Numbered from the stretch's first letter, positions 51,652 through 63,610 are shown. The stretch is 64,000 nucleotides of DNA from Tetrahymena elliotti 4EA (GCA_000231825.2 JH720310.1:459478-523477); one strand, 5' to 3'. Program-made: numbers and translations. The notes: generated from the sequence alone by a model not told the origin.

Positions 51652-51659
51652 AATATAAA

Positions 51660-52889
51660 ACTAAAATAATTATTAATGAAATTTTCTTAATAGATATTTC
51701 TTATTAGTCATTTAAATATATAAATTAATATAAAACCTCCCTTACTCAAAAATTAGATATTATCAACTTTAATTAATATTTTTGGGAGGTTGAAAGATAA
51801 CTTTAAATCAAGTCTTAAAATAATTGTATATAAATTTTTGCTCCTTTCTTTGATACTTCAATAATTTAAAAGACCTAATATTTTTACATAAAAATACATT
51901 ATCTTCTTTACCTATTTATGAGTAATATTTTGTTATAAATCAAATAAGGCTTTTTACACTCATTTTTATAAATTGAGTATAAATTTATTAATTTTCAAAA
52001 GTATTTTGTTATATTTAAAAGAAAGTACAGTTTTACTAAGATTTTTATGTCTATAAAGTTAAAAAAAAGCTAGAAAACTAAAATTTTGTTTCATTTATTT
52101 TGATATAGCTGCAGTTAATTTAAGATTTTCAGATTAAGATAGATGGAAATTACATTTATTAAAATAAATATTAATTTTAATAAGAAAAATAGAACCCAAA
52201 ACATATTTGAAGAATTGGTTAATGAATGAATGTGGGAGCCTATTAATCAAGGAGATTTTAAGCAATTTAATAGATAAATTAAATTGAAAAATAAAAAAAA
52301 AAATTAATTATCTTTTTTTCCTATCAAAATATTTAAAAAAACCTACTTTAATACTTTTCCAATCATTTGTCTAATTTAAATCTATGAAATTTGAAGTTCT
52401 TTTAATCATCAACTTCTAAATAAAATCTAATATAATTAGGGGATATATATTGTTCAAAATGTGAAAACTAATAATCTAAAAAATTGTATGTCTATTTTTT
52501 ATTAAAAAAGTAATAAAAACTTAAATTTAGTATTAATCTCCTAATTTCTTATTTTTATATATCAATTAAGTGAATAAATCTAATTATTTGCTTTTGCTTT
52601 AAAAATAAAATTGATCTTAAATTATAGCATTTTAATATTTCCTATTTTTCGGTTTAAGAATATAATATTTTAACTTTGAAATTTTAAATAGTGATTGCTT
52701 ATTTTATTGAAAGACTTAACTAAAACTACAATGATCCCATAAAATAAAGTATATTTATTTTTAAGTGCAACTCTATAGTGAGAGATTATTATTTTTATTA
52801 ATGAATATTTATTACACTTTTATAAGAAAATTTTCCTATTTTAGTTAGAGGAAAATATTTAAATAATATCATCTCTTTTTACACTAAAA
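51660..52889. other. intergenic DNA between blocks
   Basis: No gene supported. The stretch around 52690-52870 is the lead-in found before other type 1 blocks. Confidence 0.4.
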
Positions 52890-53916
52890 ACAGATTAGAG
52901 TGATTTAGAATTGAATAAAAAATTGACTTTTTGATATCTGATTTTGTTTACAAAATATTAAGATCTGGAAAGATTTTTCCCATACAAAAGAGTTTGTTGC
53001 CTTAAGCTTTTAAAGTATTTCCCACAAATAAATGTATTAATTTTAATTAAAAATCCTATTTAAACCTGCTAAAAAAAGAGTAATAACCTTATGGCTAACA
53101 AAAAAATTTTAAAAATAATAAAATAATAGGAATAGAAATAGCTTTTATTTTATTCAATACTAGTTTTAATTTGTGGTTTTAAGATTACTTTTTACAAAAT
53201 ATCATTTGAAAAAGATTTTTATTAGCATAAAATCTTCTTCTTATTTTCTTTTTTTTGATTAACTATATCTCTTTAGTCAAAAAATTTAATTAGTTACCCA
53301 CTAATTTGTAAAACACTTCTTATTCAAGAATTTAATATTATAAAATTTGTATTTCATAAAATAGACGAAATACTTACTTTTTTTAAATAATCACACTTTT
53401 TTGTTCTAAAAATGATTCATCAACAAATGTAATACTAACATTTTTTTTCAATCACTTATCTAAATTAATTAACAAATATTAAAAAGAGTAGGTTCTATTT
53501 TTCAAAGAATCTTTTATTTAACTTTTATTTTAGATAAACTCAAGAAAATCATCATAAGGAATTATCCTTTTATTTGCTATTTTTAGAGTTAGTATTTTTA
53601 TTATTTTAAAAAAGGATAAGAATTTAATATTTAGAATTTCTTGCTTATATTTTTTAAATATGGATTATCAAAATAATAAATAATTTATACTTCTAAATCA
53701 TCATTTTGAAAATCATAAAGCACAATATAATATGCATGGTTTGAGTATTATTGAAAAAATAATGTATTTGTTAACAAGACTGGAGTGTAAATTTTGAATA
53801 ATTAAAATTGATTATTTATATTTCAAAAATACACCTTCTCAAATAAAGAGACTTTGTTTATTGATGTTTACTCATAATTAAAAAATTAAGAAAGAATTTG
53901 TTTTGAAAGATAAAAA

Positions 53917-54006
53917 AACTATTAATCTATTTGAAAGTTGAATTTTATTGTTTATTGAAAGCTCTCATAAACAAAATACCCTAAAAAAAGCTAATTCTCA
54001 TAAATT
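53917..54006 (+). promoter_or_regulatory. conserved type 1 upstream region (copy 12)
   Basis: Same blocks as before copies 6, 9 and 14; an ATAATCACAC word lies about 620 bases before the start. Confidence 0.45.
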
Positions 54007-54489
54007 ATGAACTAAATTAGCTCTAATAACTCATTCAATACTTAAATTTAACTCTTTTAGTTATAAGAAGAACTTAATAGCATGGATTCGAATGAGATCT
54101 ATGATCTTTACTGTAAATCAAATAAATCTAATGCAGTTAAGAGCATCTTAAAATAATTCAAAAGCTTTATTAAAAGTAATGGAGATCAAATAGTGATTGA
54201 GTCAATCATTGAAAAAATTGACTAAATGGATATTTCTAAAGTTAGGAAAGAATTTAATACTTTCTGCAAGGTCAAGGAGCATAATCAATCTTTTGTTGTT
54301 TCAATAATGAAAAGTAAAAGATATTCTATCCTCTTTTAATATTTTTTAAATTATTATGTTAATGATTGGGTATTAAATTCTAAAGTTAGACAAATAAATA
54401 TTCACATGGTTTGTATAGTCTTTTTCTAGAAATGTTTGTAAAATAATACACTAATTTAAAAAATCAAGCCATATAAAAAGAAGAGATGA
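54007..54489 (+). CDS. family A small protein, copy 12 (type 1, 160 aa)
   Basis: ATG 54007 to TGA 54487. Core: KSNAVKSIL, GDQIVIESI, V-R-K-E-F, MKSKRY, V-N-D-W, H-x2-C-x6-C, tail YKKKR. Some glutamines that are TAA in copy 9 are CAA here (for example the N-Q-S-F Gln), direct support for the code change. Intact. Confidence 0.87.
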
Positions 54490-54499
54490 TTAATTGATG

Positions 54500-56194
54500 A
54501 GTTAATGTAACATAAATTTATGACTCAAATATAATAATTTTTTAAATATATTTATTAAGCCAGTAATTTATTCAACTTTATGTTTATAAAATAAGTCGTT
54601 ATTTCATTCTAAATTAATAAAATATTTTTGTTTAAAATTCATAAAAGGGAAAAAAAATTTTTGACATTTAAGGTTACAATCCTAAATAATTTTCCTTTTT
54701 ATCTTTTTTGATTCAAAATTTAGCTAATAGTTGATAAAATTAATGATTACTTTTCCAAATAAGTAAATTTTACAGTTGAAATTTTATTGATATTTTAATT
54801 AAATTAAAAGAAAACAAGTAGAGATAAAGAATATGTATTTAATTATTAGATATTGACCGAAAATAATATATTTTCAAACAAAAAGACAGGTTTTTTTTAT
54901 TTAACTTGTCTTCTAAAACTAATTCATGAAATTGAATTTTTTAAAATAAATTTTAATTTGGTAATTTCATGAGGAATATCTTGTAAATATTTTCAAAAGC
55001 TAAGTTAATTTTTCCAACATTCGAGTGTTCAAAAATAAATGAATAAAAATGTACGCTTAATACTAACCTAAACAATTCTAACTGTATATAATAGATAAAT
55101 ATAATAATATCATATTTTAATTATCATTTTAAATTATTTTTAAATCATTTGAAAATGGATTATTAAATCATTTATGAAACAACTAATAGATGATTTTTTA
55201 CTTTGATTCTCAAAAATAATCATACATAACTAATAATCAAATCACTTTTTAATCATCCAAAAGTTTATTTTGTTTTAAAAGGCTCAGTTTCTTTCTAACT
55301 CTTTAAAGTTAAAAAAACAATTAAATTTTTTGAGTATATAACTATCATCAAAAAATTATGTTATCAAATCAATTTATTACTAATAATAAGACTCAACAGA
55401 TCCATATTAACTTAATTATTTGAAAAGGAAAATTAATATAAATTACATTATTACAGAATTTCAATTTGTCTGAACATATATTTTTTGTGATTATAAGCTG
55501 ATTTAGGAACATATTAAAACAAATGATTCACATTAATCTATAATTTATACCCTCATAATTTATTTATTCATTGATTTACTTAAAATTTTATTTTATTGAT
55601 AGTTTCTTTAAATTTTAAAAAAAATTAAATAAACCGAATAATTTTTATGTTGAAAAGATATTTACAGTTAAATATAATATTTAAATTTATATCTAAAATT
55701 TAATTTATAAATTTGTTGAAATCAATAAACTTAACTTTAATACAGGTACTTTTTAAAAATAAATTAGTATTAAAGAATATACAATTACAAAAACTAGTAA
55801 TTCAGGTTGAAATTAAAAATTTTAAACAAAAAAATTGTGTATTTAATCACTCTAAGTCTTTGATTATTTTACATTTTATTAGTAAAATTTTACTTTTTAA
55901 ACAAACATTTTGCAAGATAAAAGATTTGATTCTCGCAAAAAAAGAATTTCAAAAACCATAAAGTTTACAAATATTTTCAGCAATTTAGTGATAAGATTTC
56001 AAAAGCAGTACAAATTTAATTCAATTATTATTTTTGTTAATTGAATGCTAAAGACCAAACCTTCACAAACATGAAAATACATATTGCTTTTTTTGGTTCT
56101 TCACAAAAAATTCACTCTATATTTTTAGATAACAATAGATTAAATGCTAAGTTATTAATCATCTGTTAATTTTCTTTTATTTATTTTAATTAAT
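54500..56194. other. flank between copies 12 and 13
   Basis: First part (to about 55300) is the downstream part of the type 1 block. The 82-codon open frame at 55713-55961 falls in sequence that aligns with noncoding flanks near 40580 and 43560, so I do not call it a gene. Confidence 0.45.
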
Positions 56195-56274
56195 AAAAGT
56201 TGATAAAAAATTGGCAAAAAAAATGATAGTAAATTTGAAGGCTATTTGTTATTATGCTTCATATAAAATTATCT
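56195..56274 (+). promoter_or_regulatory. conserved type 2 upstream region (copy 13)
   Basis: Carries the GATAAAAAATTGG block found before copies 7 and 8. Confidence 0.4.
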
Positions 56275-56799
56275 ATGAAGAAAAACTTCATTAAGTTAAA
56301 CGAAACCTTAGAAAATGAAAATAGTGTCACCTATGATTTGTAATATGATTCTAACTTTGATATTTCTTAACTATAAGAAGAGTTAAATGGTATGACTACC
56401 AATGAATTATTTGATTTGTATTGTAAATCAAGCAAATCGAATGCCATAAAAAACATCATAAACTCATTCAAAAACTTTATTAATATTAGTGGTGATCAAA
56501 TAGTGATTGAGTCAATATGTGAAATGATAGACTAAACTGATATTTAGAAAGTAAGAAAAGAATTTAAAAAATTTTATAAAATAAAGGAGCGCTTTAAATC
56601 TCTGCTGGTTTCAATAATGAAAAGTAAAAGGTACACCTTCCTGTTTTAATACTTTTTAAAGTATTATATTATTGATTGGCTCTAAAATTCTTAGATTAAA
56701 TGTCTAAAAACTCATATGATTTGTATAGTATTCTGCTAAATGTGCTTGTAAAATAAAATATTAATTGAAAAAATAAAAATATATAAAAAAAAAAGATGA
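56275..56799 (+). CDS. family A small protein, copy 13 (type 2, 174 aa)
   Basis: ATG 56275 to TGA 56797. Its first residues M-K-K-N-F match copies 7 and 8 and settle the start for type 2. Core: KSNAIKNII, GDQIVIESI, V-R-K-E-F, MKSKRY, I-I-D-W, H-x2-C-x6-C, tail YKKKR. A few unusual replacements (Tyr for Cys after the R-K-E-F motif, Phe-Lys for Asn-Gln before S-L-L-V) hint at relaxed constraint, but the frame is intact. Confidence 0.85.
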
Positions 56800-57039
56800 C
56801 TTTTGTGGATATATTAGAACACAGACTAAAAATTTAGTTAAAAATAGAACAAAATAAAATTTGGCTCTTGTCAAATTATTATATAAAAAATAACTGATTG
56901 AAATAGTATTAAAACATATGAAGAGTAGTAATTGTGCTATTTATTTTTTTTTTTGATATTTATTTATTGAAGCAAACGTATTTTGATTTTTATTCATTTC
57001 AAAAGACCTTAAAATAAATATTTTTTACAAAAATGATGA

Positions 57040-57120
57040 ATTAAGAATATAATCCCAAGAGAGCAACTTCTTAGCGAAGTAATTTAATAAAAAAGGAAAT
57101 AAGGTGAATGAATTTTAGAT
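57040..57120 (+). repeat. element E, copy 4 (left part only)
   Basis: A longer left flank (AATATAATCCCA at about 57050, shared with copy 5), AAAAAAGGAAATAAG and GTGAAT at 57104. The right end is missing. Confidence 0.55.
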
Positions 57121-57599
57121 TTTCTTTAAATAAAATTAGTAAACAGTGACTAACTTATGTTAAAAGAAAAAAGATTTTCTTCTCTAAGTTCAGATAATAC
57201 TCATAATTAATTTTTTATTTTTTGCAAATATAGAATACAAGATATTAATTGGATGAAATAAACAATACCATTTATTTTTTAAAGAAAACGCATGTTTTAA
57301 TACTAGAGGAAGCCTTCTCAAATATTTATGATAAAGAAAACTAATCTAAAAAATTATTTTGTCTATTTATTTCAAAAAATTTAATAGGGTATTGAAAAGA
57401 CGCAAAAGCAACCATCAAATTCGAAAGATGCACTTTATAGTTTATCATATGATTTTAGGAAAAAAACATGCAAATTATTAAGCAAAACCATCAAATAATA
57501 AAATGCCTCTTCAACAATATTTTTATTATGTCAAAAATGAACTTAAATTCAGATATAATTTTCAAAATACTGAAGAACCAACTTTTATCTATGAATTTC

Positions 57600-57985
57600 T
57601 CATCAATTAAGTCTAGGAAGAGTTAAAAAAATGAGTATCAGAAGGTCTTGGAGTTGATTCCAGATAAATTAAGCTAAAAGAAACATCTTTAATTAATTCA
57701 TAAAATTTATAGGGTGGCACTTAAATAGTAATAGAATAGATATAAAACTATTCACCATTGAATGCTTCTAAGATGAAAAATTTAGCACATTTTGTAATTT
57801 AAAACAGCACAATTAATCATTTTATATTCCAGTAATAAAAAGTTAGCTGTTCAAGATTGTTCTTCTAGAATTTGTTAATTTATTATTTCATAGACCAGCT
57901 TAAAAATTAATTTAGTTTGTACACAATTTTTTACAAAAATGGCATTTAAAATTAGAAAAACTAATGTTATTTAAAAATATTATTA
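57600..57985 (+). pseudogene. family A dead copy (type 4)
   Basis: Middle ATG followed eight codons later by in-frame TGA. The GDQ region is still legible (G-G-T-Q-I-V-I-E). Later parts carry indels. Shares its changed segments with the dead copies at 42420 and 51085. Confidence 0.6.
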
Positions 57986-58185
57986 TTCGAACTCAGTTTT
58001 TTTTATAAAAAAAATAAATAAAAGTATAAAATTGAATTTAATAAGTTGATGAAATAATCATTTAATTATTAATTTTTTTCGATATTTTAAGTGCAAAACA
58101 AAATTTTTCTTGTATTTAGTCAGTATTATCATTAAAATTTATATCAATTCATAATAATATCAAATTCAAAAAATCTGTTAGTTAG

Positions 58186-58200
58186 GTAGGGGGAGAGGAT
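58186..58200 (+). other. purine tract with G5 run
   Basis: TAGGGGGAGAGG-type tract, with the same following sequence as at 51651. Confidence 0.5.
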
Positions 58201-59408
58201 TATTAATATAAAAGTAAAATTATGACAAATGAAATTTGCTTAAGACCTCAAAATAATTGAAAATAATCACATAGATAAGAATATAAATATTATTAAAGAA
58301 AAACAGTGTTTACAATTTATCTTAAATTTTAGTGTAATTATATTTACTATTATTGGGTACAGATAATATTATTTTACCTACAGTGATCATTTATTTTATT
58401 GTAAGACTTAACTCAAACTATAATAATCCCTTTTGTTTAAGTTCATTTAATTTTTAAATTGGTTTTTTTTAAGTATTACTTTACCATGCATGAAGCAAGA
58501 GAATATTATTTAGAAATACTTATTACAATTTTATTAGAAAATTTTTTTCGGAATATTAAATAATATTATCTCATTTTGCTATAAAAGAAGATTATATTGA
58601 TTTAGAATTGAATAAAAAATTGACTTTTTGATATCTGATTTCGTTTACAAAATATTATGATTTGTAAAGATCTTCCCAAACAAACTCTTTTGTTGCCTTA
58701 AGCTTTTGATGTATTTACCACTAAGTAAAGTAAATTCATTTATTCTAATGAAAAACCCTATTTAAGTTTGCTAAAAAAATGGTAATAATCATATGAGAAA
58801 AGAAGATATTAAAAAAATGATACAATAATAGTAATAGAAATAACTTTTATTTGATGACTGCTAGTTTAAATAAGTTGTTTTAAAAGGTTATTGAATACAT
58901 AAAATCATTTGAGAATGATGATTGTAAGTTAAAATCGATTTGTTACTTTCTATTTTTGTTAATCCCTTTAATAAAAAAATTTAATTATTTACCCATCTCA
59001 TTTGTTTCTAAAACACTTCTTATTTAATAATAATATTTAAGAAAATAATTAAAATAGATGAATTTCTTTCATTATTAAATAATAAGTCCTTTTTGTTCTA
59101 AAAAGCAATTCATAATATTTAGAATTTTTTGTTTGTATTTTTTAAATATGGATTATAAAAATTTTAGAATAGATAAGAATTATTATTTCTAAATCATCAT
59201 TTTGAAAATTGGAAACCACAATAGTATATTCACATTTTGAGTATTATTGTAAAAATAGTGAATTTGTTAACAAGATTGATGTGTAAATTTTGAATAATTA
59301 AAATTAATCATTTATATTTTCAAGTGCCCTATCATATAAAGAGATTTTGATCATTGATGTTTACTCATAATCAAAAAATAATAAGCAATTTTTGTTCTAA
59401 GGTAAAAA

Positions 59409-59474
59409 AACTATTAATCTATTTGAAAGTTGAACTTTATTTATTGTTTATTGAAAGCTCTCATTAACAAAATA
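59409..59474 (+). promoter_or_regulatory. conserved type 1 upstream region (copy 14)
   Basis: Intact CTATTTGAAAGTTGAACTTT and CTCTCAT blocks, now leading into the truncated gene. Confidence 0.45.
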
Positions 59475-59559
59475 CTGGTTTGTATAGTCTTTTTCTAGAA
59501 ATGTTTGTAAAATAATACGCTGATTGAAAAAATTAAACCATATAAAAAGAAGAAATGGT
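59475..59559 (+). pseudogene. family A copy 14, internal deletion
   Basis: Right after the promoter region, the sequence joins to the codons for V-C-I-V-F-F-Q-K-C through the Y-K-K-K end. About 430 bases, including the start codon and three quarters of the gene, are missing relative to copy 12. The stop TGA has also become TGG. Confidence 0.8.
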
Positions 59560-59599
59560 TTATTAATCCTTTAAATTACCATATATTAAACAACTTTTT

Positions 59600-60529
59600 A
59601 TATATAATAATGATATAAATATATTTACTATTTATGAATATCTTTGGTTTTTTCATTTCATAAAACACTTTTCAAACTCAAAAAAAATAAACATGAGGCA
59701 TCAGCAATTTACTCAATTTATGGTTTTAAAATTCAATTCTCATTTCATTAAATTTTAACAGTGCTTATTATGAAAAAAAAATGTTATTTTTTTTGATATA
59801 AAAATAATTTTTTTCATTCAAAATTTGTTATTTTTTTTTAAATAAGCAAATTTTTGCAGTTGAAATTAGATTGATATATTAATTAAATTGACGGAAAAAA
59901 AGTAGAGATAAAAAATATGTATTTAATTAATAGATATTGACCAAAAATAAAATATTTTCAAACAAAAAGACTAGGCTGTTTTTTCTGACTAGTCTTAAAT
60001 AACTAACTTTTTAATTTTATTTTTTAAAAATAAATTTTAATTTGTTAATTTCATGATTAATATCTTGAAAATATTTTCGAATGCTAAGTTAATTTCTCCA
60101 AAATGATAATTTTTCAAAAATAAATGAGCATAGTTCAAAAATTTACTATTACTGACCTCAATAATTTATGTAATTTTTTAAAGAAAAATAAAATAATTTC
60201 ATATTTTAATTACTATTTTAATATATTTATGAGTCATTTTGAAAAAGGACTATTAAATCATTTATGAAGCAATTTATTGATTAGATTATATATTATTTTG
60301 ATTCTCAATAATAATCATTCGCAACTAATAAAAATTAAATCAATTTTTAAACATCCAAATTATATTATTTTTGCAGATTACAAATTTAATTGTTAAAAAA
60401 CTAAGAAATTTAGGAACATATTAAAACAAATGATATAATTTTAACCCAATAATTTATTTATTCATTAACTTAAAATGTTATTTTATTCATACTTTTAAAA
60501 CAAAATTATTATTTTTATTCTTTGAATTT
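59600..60529. other. downstream part of type 1 block
   Basis: No gene. 60060-60370 matches the flanks after copies 9 and 12. Confidence 0.4.
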
Positions 60530-61356
60530 AAAGAATTTACAAATTTTGAGATATTTATTGTTTAATAGCCTAATTATTAGAAATTGATTTATTCAATAAG
60601 TAAATTTAATTAAAATTTTTATCTTTGGGAACAATGAATTTAGAAACAAAAAAGTTATCAATAATTTATTTATCTTTGGTAGAAGATGTAAATTTTTAAA
60701 ATGAAAATCTCTTAAAATAATAGCAAAAGCAAAAATTAAATAGAAATTCTAACCTTCTATAAAAAATAAAAAGGCAATCTTAAATTTAGCAATTATTTTA
60801 ATATATTTGAAAAAATTTAGAAAAATAAGAAAAATAGTTAAATTAAATAATTAAGTGCTTGGAATCGTGATATCTCTCTCTTTTAATTAATCCTAATTAA
60901 ATGCAATAGATTATTATTACATTATTAATTATTTTTAATATTTTTAAATCAGCTTAGTAAAAGTTTAGTAAAAATTAAATTAGGTAGTATTTTTTTAAAT
61001 ATTTTCAAAGAAAATGATATTGGATGAGTAAATTTTTCTAGCAATTTGATAAATAAATATCTCTCAAAATCTCAAAAGATGGAAATAAAAAAATATATGC
61101 TTTTTAATTAAATTTTAGAAGTATCTATTTTTTTGGGCGTGTGATTAAAAAAGTGAAATTAATCACATTATTTAACATGTAATCAGTTCTAAATTTAGAA
61201 ATTTTCTTTAATATATGAAGTGAAAAGATAAGTTATTCACACAATAAAGAATATTAAGCAATTAAAAAAACACAAAAAATAAAAGTTTAAAAAAAATAAT
61301 TTTGAAGATATAAAATATAAATAAGCAATAACACTACACTTACTATTTTAAAAGTT

Positions 61357-61506
61357 AAAAAAAAGAACAAGTTTAATCACGCTAACTATAACTATTCTTA
61401 GTTATTGTGATGCTTTAAAAAACTATAAGAAATAGGTAAACGAAAAAGCTGATAGTGAAAAATTCAAAAAAGATTTTTAACATAAGTAGAAATAATCAAA
61501 AAATAA
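61357..61506 (+). promoter_or_regulatory. conserved type 3 upstream region (copy 15)
   Basis: Same order of blocks as before copy 11; the TTAATCAC word reads TTAATCACGC here (61373-61382). Confidence 0.4.
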
Positions 61507-62010
61507 ATGGCAGAAGAATAAAAAATCTTAAGAAGCCAGAACAGACATAAAACTTATTGTTTTGAAGATAGTTCAATCAATATTTCAGAATTTTAGCAAG
61601 AGCTAAATTGCATGAACATGAGTTAATTATATGAAAAATATTCCTAATCTATTAAATCAAATGAGATAAAGAATATCTTAAATCAATTTGAAAATTTTAT
61701 TAACAAAAGTGGTGATTAAGTGGTAATTGAATCGATTAGTGACTAAATAGATATTTTTAAAATTAGAAAAGAATTCCATACATTCTGTAAACGAAAGTAG
61801 CCTAACTAGTCGTTTTTGGTTTCAGTCATGAAAAGCAGAAGATATAAGTTTCTATTCTAATATTTTTTAGATTATTATATTGAAGATTGGATAGAAAACT
61901 CTAGGATACGAAACATAAAAGCTCATTTAATTTGCATAGTGTTCTTTAAAAAATGTTACAAAGATAGTTCTTTCATAGAAAAAATTAAAGCTTATAAAAA
62001 ATAGAGATGA
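61507..62010 (+). CDS. family A small protein, copy 15 (type 3, 167 aa)
   Basis: ATG 61507 to TGA 62008, the same length as copy 11. From residue 28 on the two differ at about 9 of 140 residues, while residues 1-27 differ at about 16 of 27. Many core differences are silent, including TAA/TAG and CAG/TAG swaps. H-x2-C-x6-C is intact; the tail reads YKKQR because AAG became TAG (Gln). Intact and apparently selected. Confidence 0.88.
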
Positions 62011-63389
62011 TAAACACAATTTTAAAAATGGTAAACAACCAATTAAAATAAGAAAAGAAACAAAGGTAGAACATGAATTTTATTTAAACTTATTTTTCAA
62101 TAGCTGTGTTAAATATAAGGAAGAATAAATATTATAACATTAAAACAAGTGAACATTATATAATGAATTGAATATACCCTATTGTCTCAAAATTAATTTA
62201 TATTTTCTAATTAGTAGAAGTATTTATAAAAAAATTTATGCTCTTGTTAATAATCATAAAGATTTTATTTTTGAAAAATTCCTAATTAAAATAAACAAAG
62301 GTATATTATTTTATAATTAAACAATTCATCTTCAAATAATTCTTTTTTCAAGCTAGTTAAGAATATTATAAAATAAGAAATATTTATTAATCTTATTGAA
62401 TTGACTACATTTTATTCAAAAGAAAAAAATCACATTTGAATTAATGATATGATTATGAATATTGTTATGTTATTAATCTATCAAACTATCTCATCCAATA
62501 ATTTTAGTTTTAATTGAATTTGAATTTAAGTAATCTCTTTCTAAAAACTTTACATTTCAAAAACATACAAAAAATTAAAAGAAAATATTTGATAAATATT
62601 TCAGGATATTATCAATAAAGAATATTAATTTTAATTTTCAGTTATTTAATCAAATCAATACATAGAAAATTTTATAATAGAAATAGTAATAATGTTAATT
62701 AATCAATTAATTATTATTTTTAAAGTTTTGCCAATCAACCAAATCTCGCTGTAAACATTAAAGATTTTTGTGGAAAGTAAAAAGTAAGAAGAGCGAGTAA
62801 GATTTTTTAGTGATTATTTCAGAAAAAATTTAATTTATGAAAACCTTTTGATTATGAAGTAGCCAAAATAAAAGAATAGAGTCTAGCTTTCATATTTTTG
62901 TTTTAAAGACATCAAACCCTCAATTTTTTACAAATATTTTAGAATTTGCTAAGAAATTTTAAGATCACCGTTAGTTATTTTGGCATACTCAATTTTTAGA
63001 AAGTTATAGCTTCGTTAAAATTTTTATTAATAAAAGAAGAATTCAAAGTTTTTAATGATAAATAAAGATTATTAACTATTTTTAGATTAATCTTTAATTA
63101 CAAAAAATTGGTTTTTATATTGATTGATTCGCTAAAAACTAAATAAATTTAGAAAGTATGAAAATAACAACAGTTAAATTTTGGTATAATAAATTTGTGA
63201 TAAATTTAAAAAGCTTAAAATAAAAGAGTTTTTAAATCTAATTATTGAATATAATTGCAACTATAAAATTTTCAAGTGCTAAATTATTATTTTAAATAAA
63301 TTTATTTAGATGGATATAAGAAAACAATACCTTCTCTCTTTTTCTCGTAAATTTATTATTACATTAATTTTAGATTTATTTTGAAATGA
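62011..63389. other. intergenic DNA, nothing recognised
   Basis: No supported gene. A/T-rich throughout. Confidence 0.4.
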
Positions 63390-63610
63390 AAAATAAGAAT
63401 ATAATCCCACACAGCAACCTCTTGATGCATAAATTTAATAAAAAAGGAAATTAAGGTAAGTAAATTTGATACTATTAATTAGGAGTAAGGAGTGGTTCTT
63501 TTTGATTTTTTATTATTTCAGTGGATAATTGATTTATTGAATTAATAAATTAATAATTACTCAGCTTTTTCTTTTTTAACTTTGATCAATTATCTTTTTT
63601 TTGAAAAATC
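63390..63610 (+). repeat. element E, copy 5
   Basis: AATATAATCCCA at about 63397, AAAAAAGGAAATTAAG, then GTAAGT at 63456; right end AATTACTCAG ending at 63564, then an ACTTTGATCAATT block. By the pattern of the other copies, a dead family A copy may follow beyond the window. Confidence 0.55.

Larger units (their letters stand above)
52890..54500 (+). repeat. type 1 block, copy 3
   Basis: Partner of 45290-46990; the two are nearly alike through the gene. Confidence 0.7.
58580..59600 (+). repeat. type 1 block, copy 4 (internally deleted)
   Basis: Matches the other type 1 blocks up to the promoter, then jumps to the last 28 codons of the gene. Confidence 0.7.
60530..62040 (+). repeat. type 3 block, copy 2
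   Basis: Partner of 48600-50110, gene included; upstream sequence is more diverged than the gene core. Confidence 0.65.

Noticed and set aside
55713..55961. 82-codon open frame, + strand
   Set aside because: Aligns with noncoding flanks at about 40580 and 43560, where the frame is not kept.
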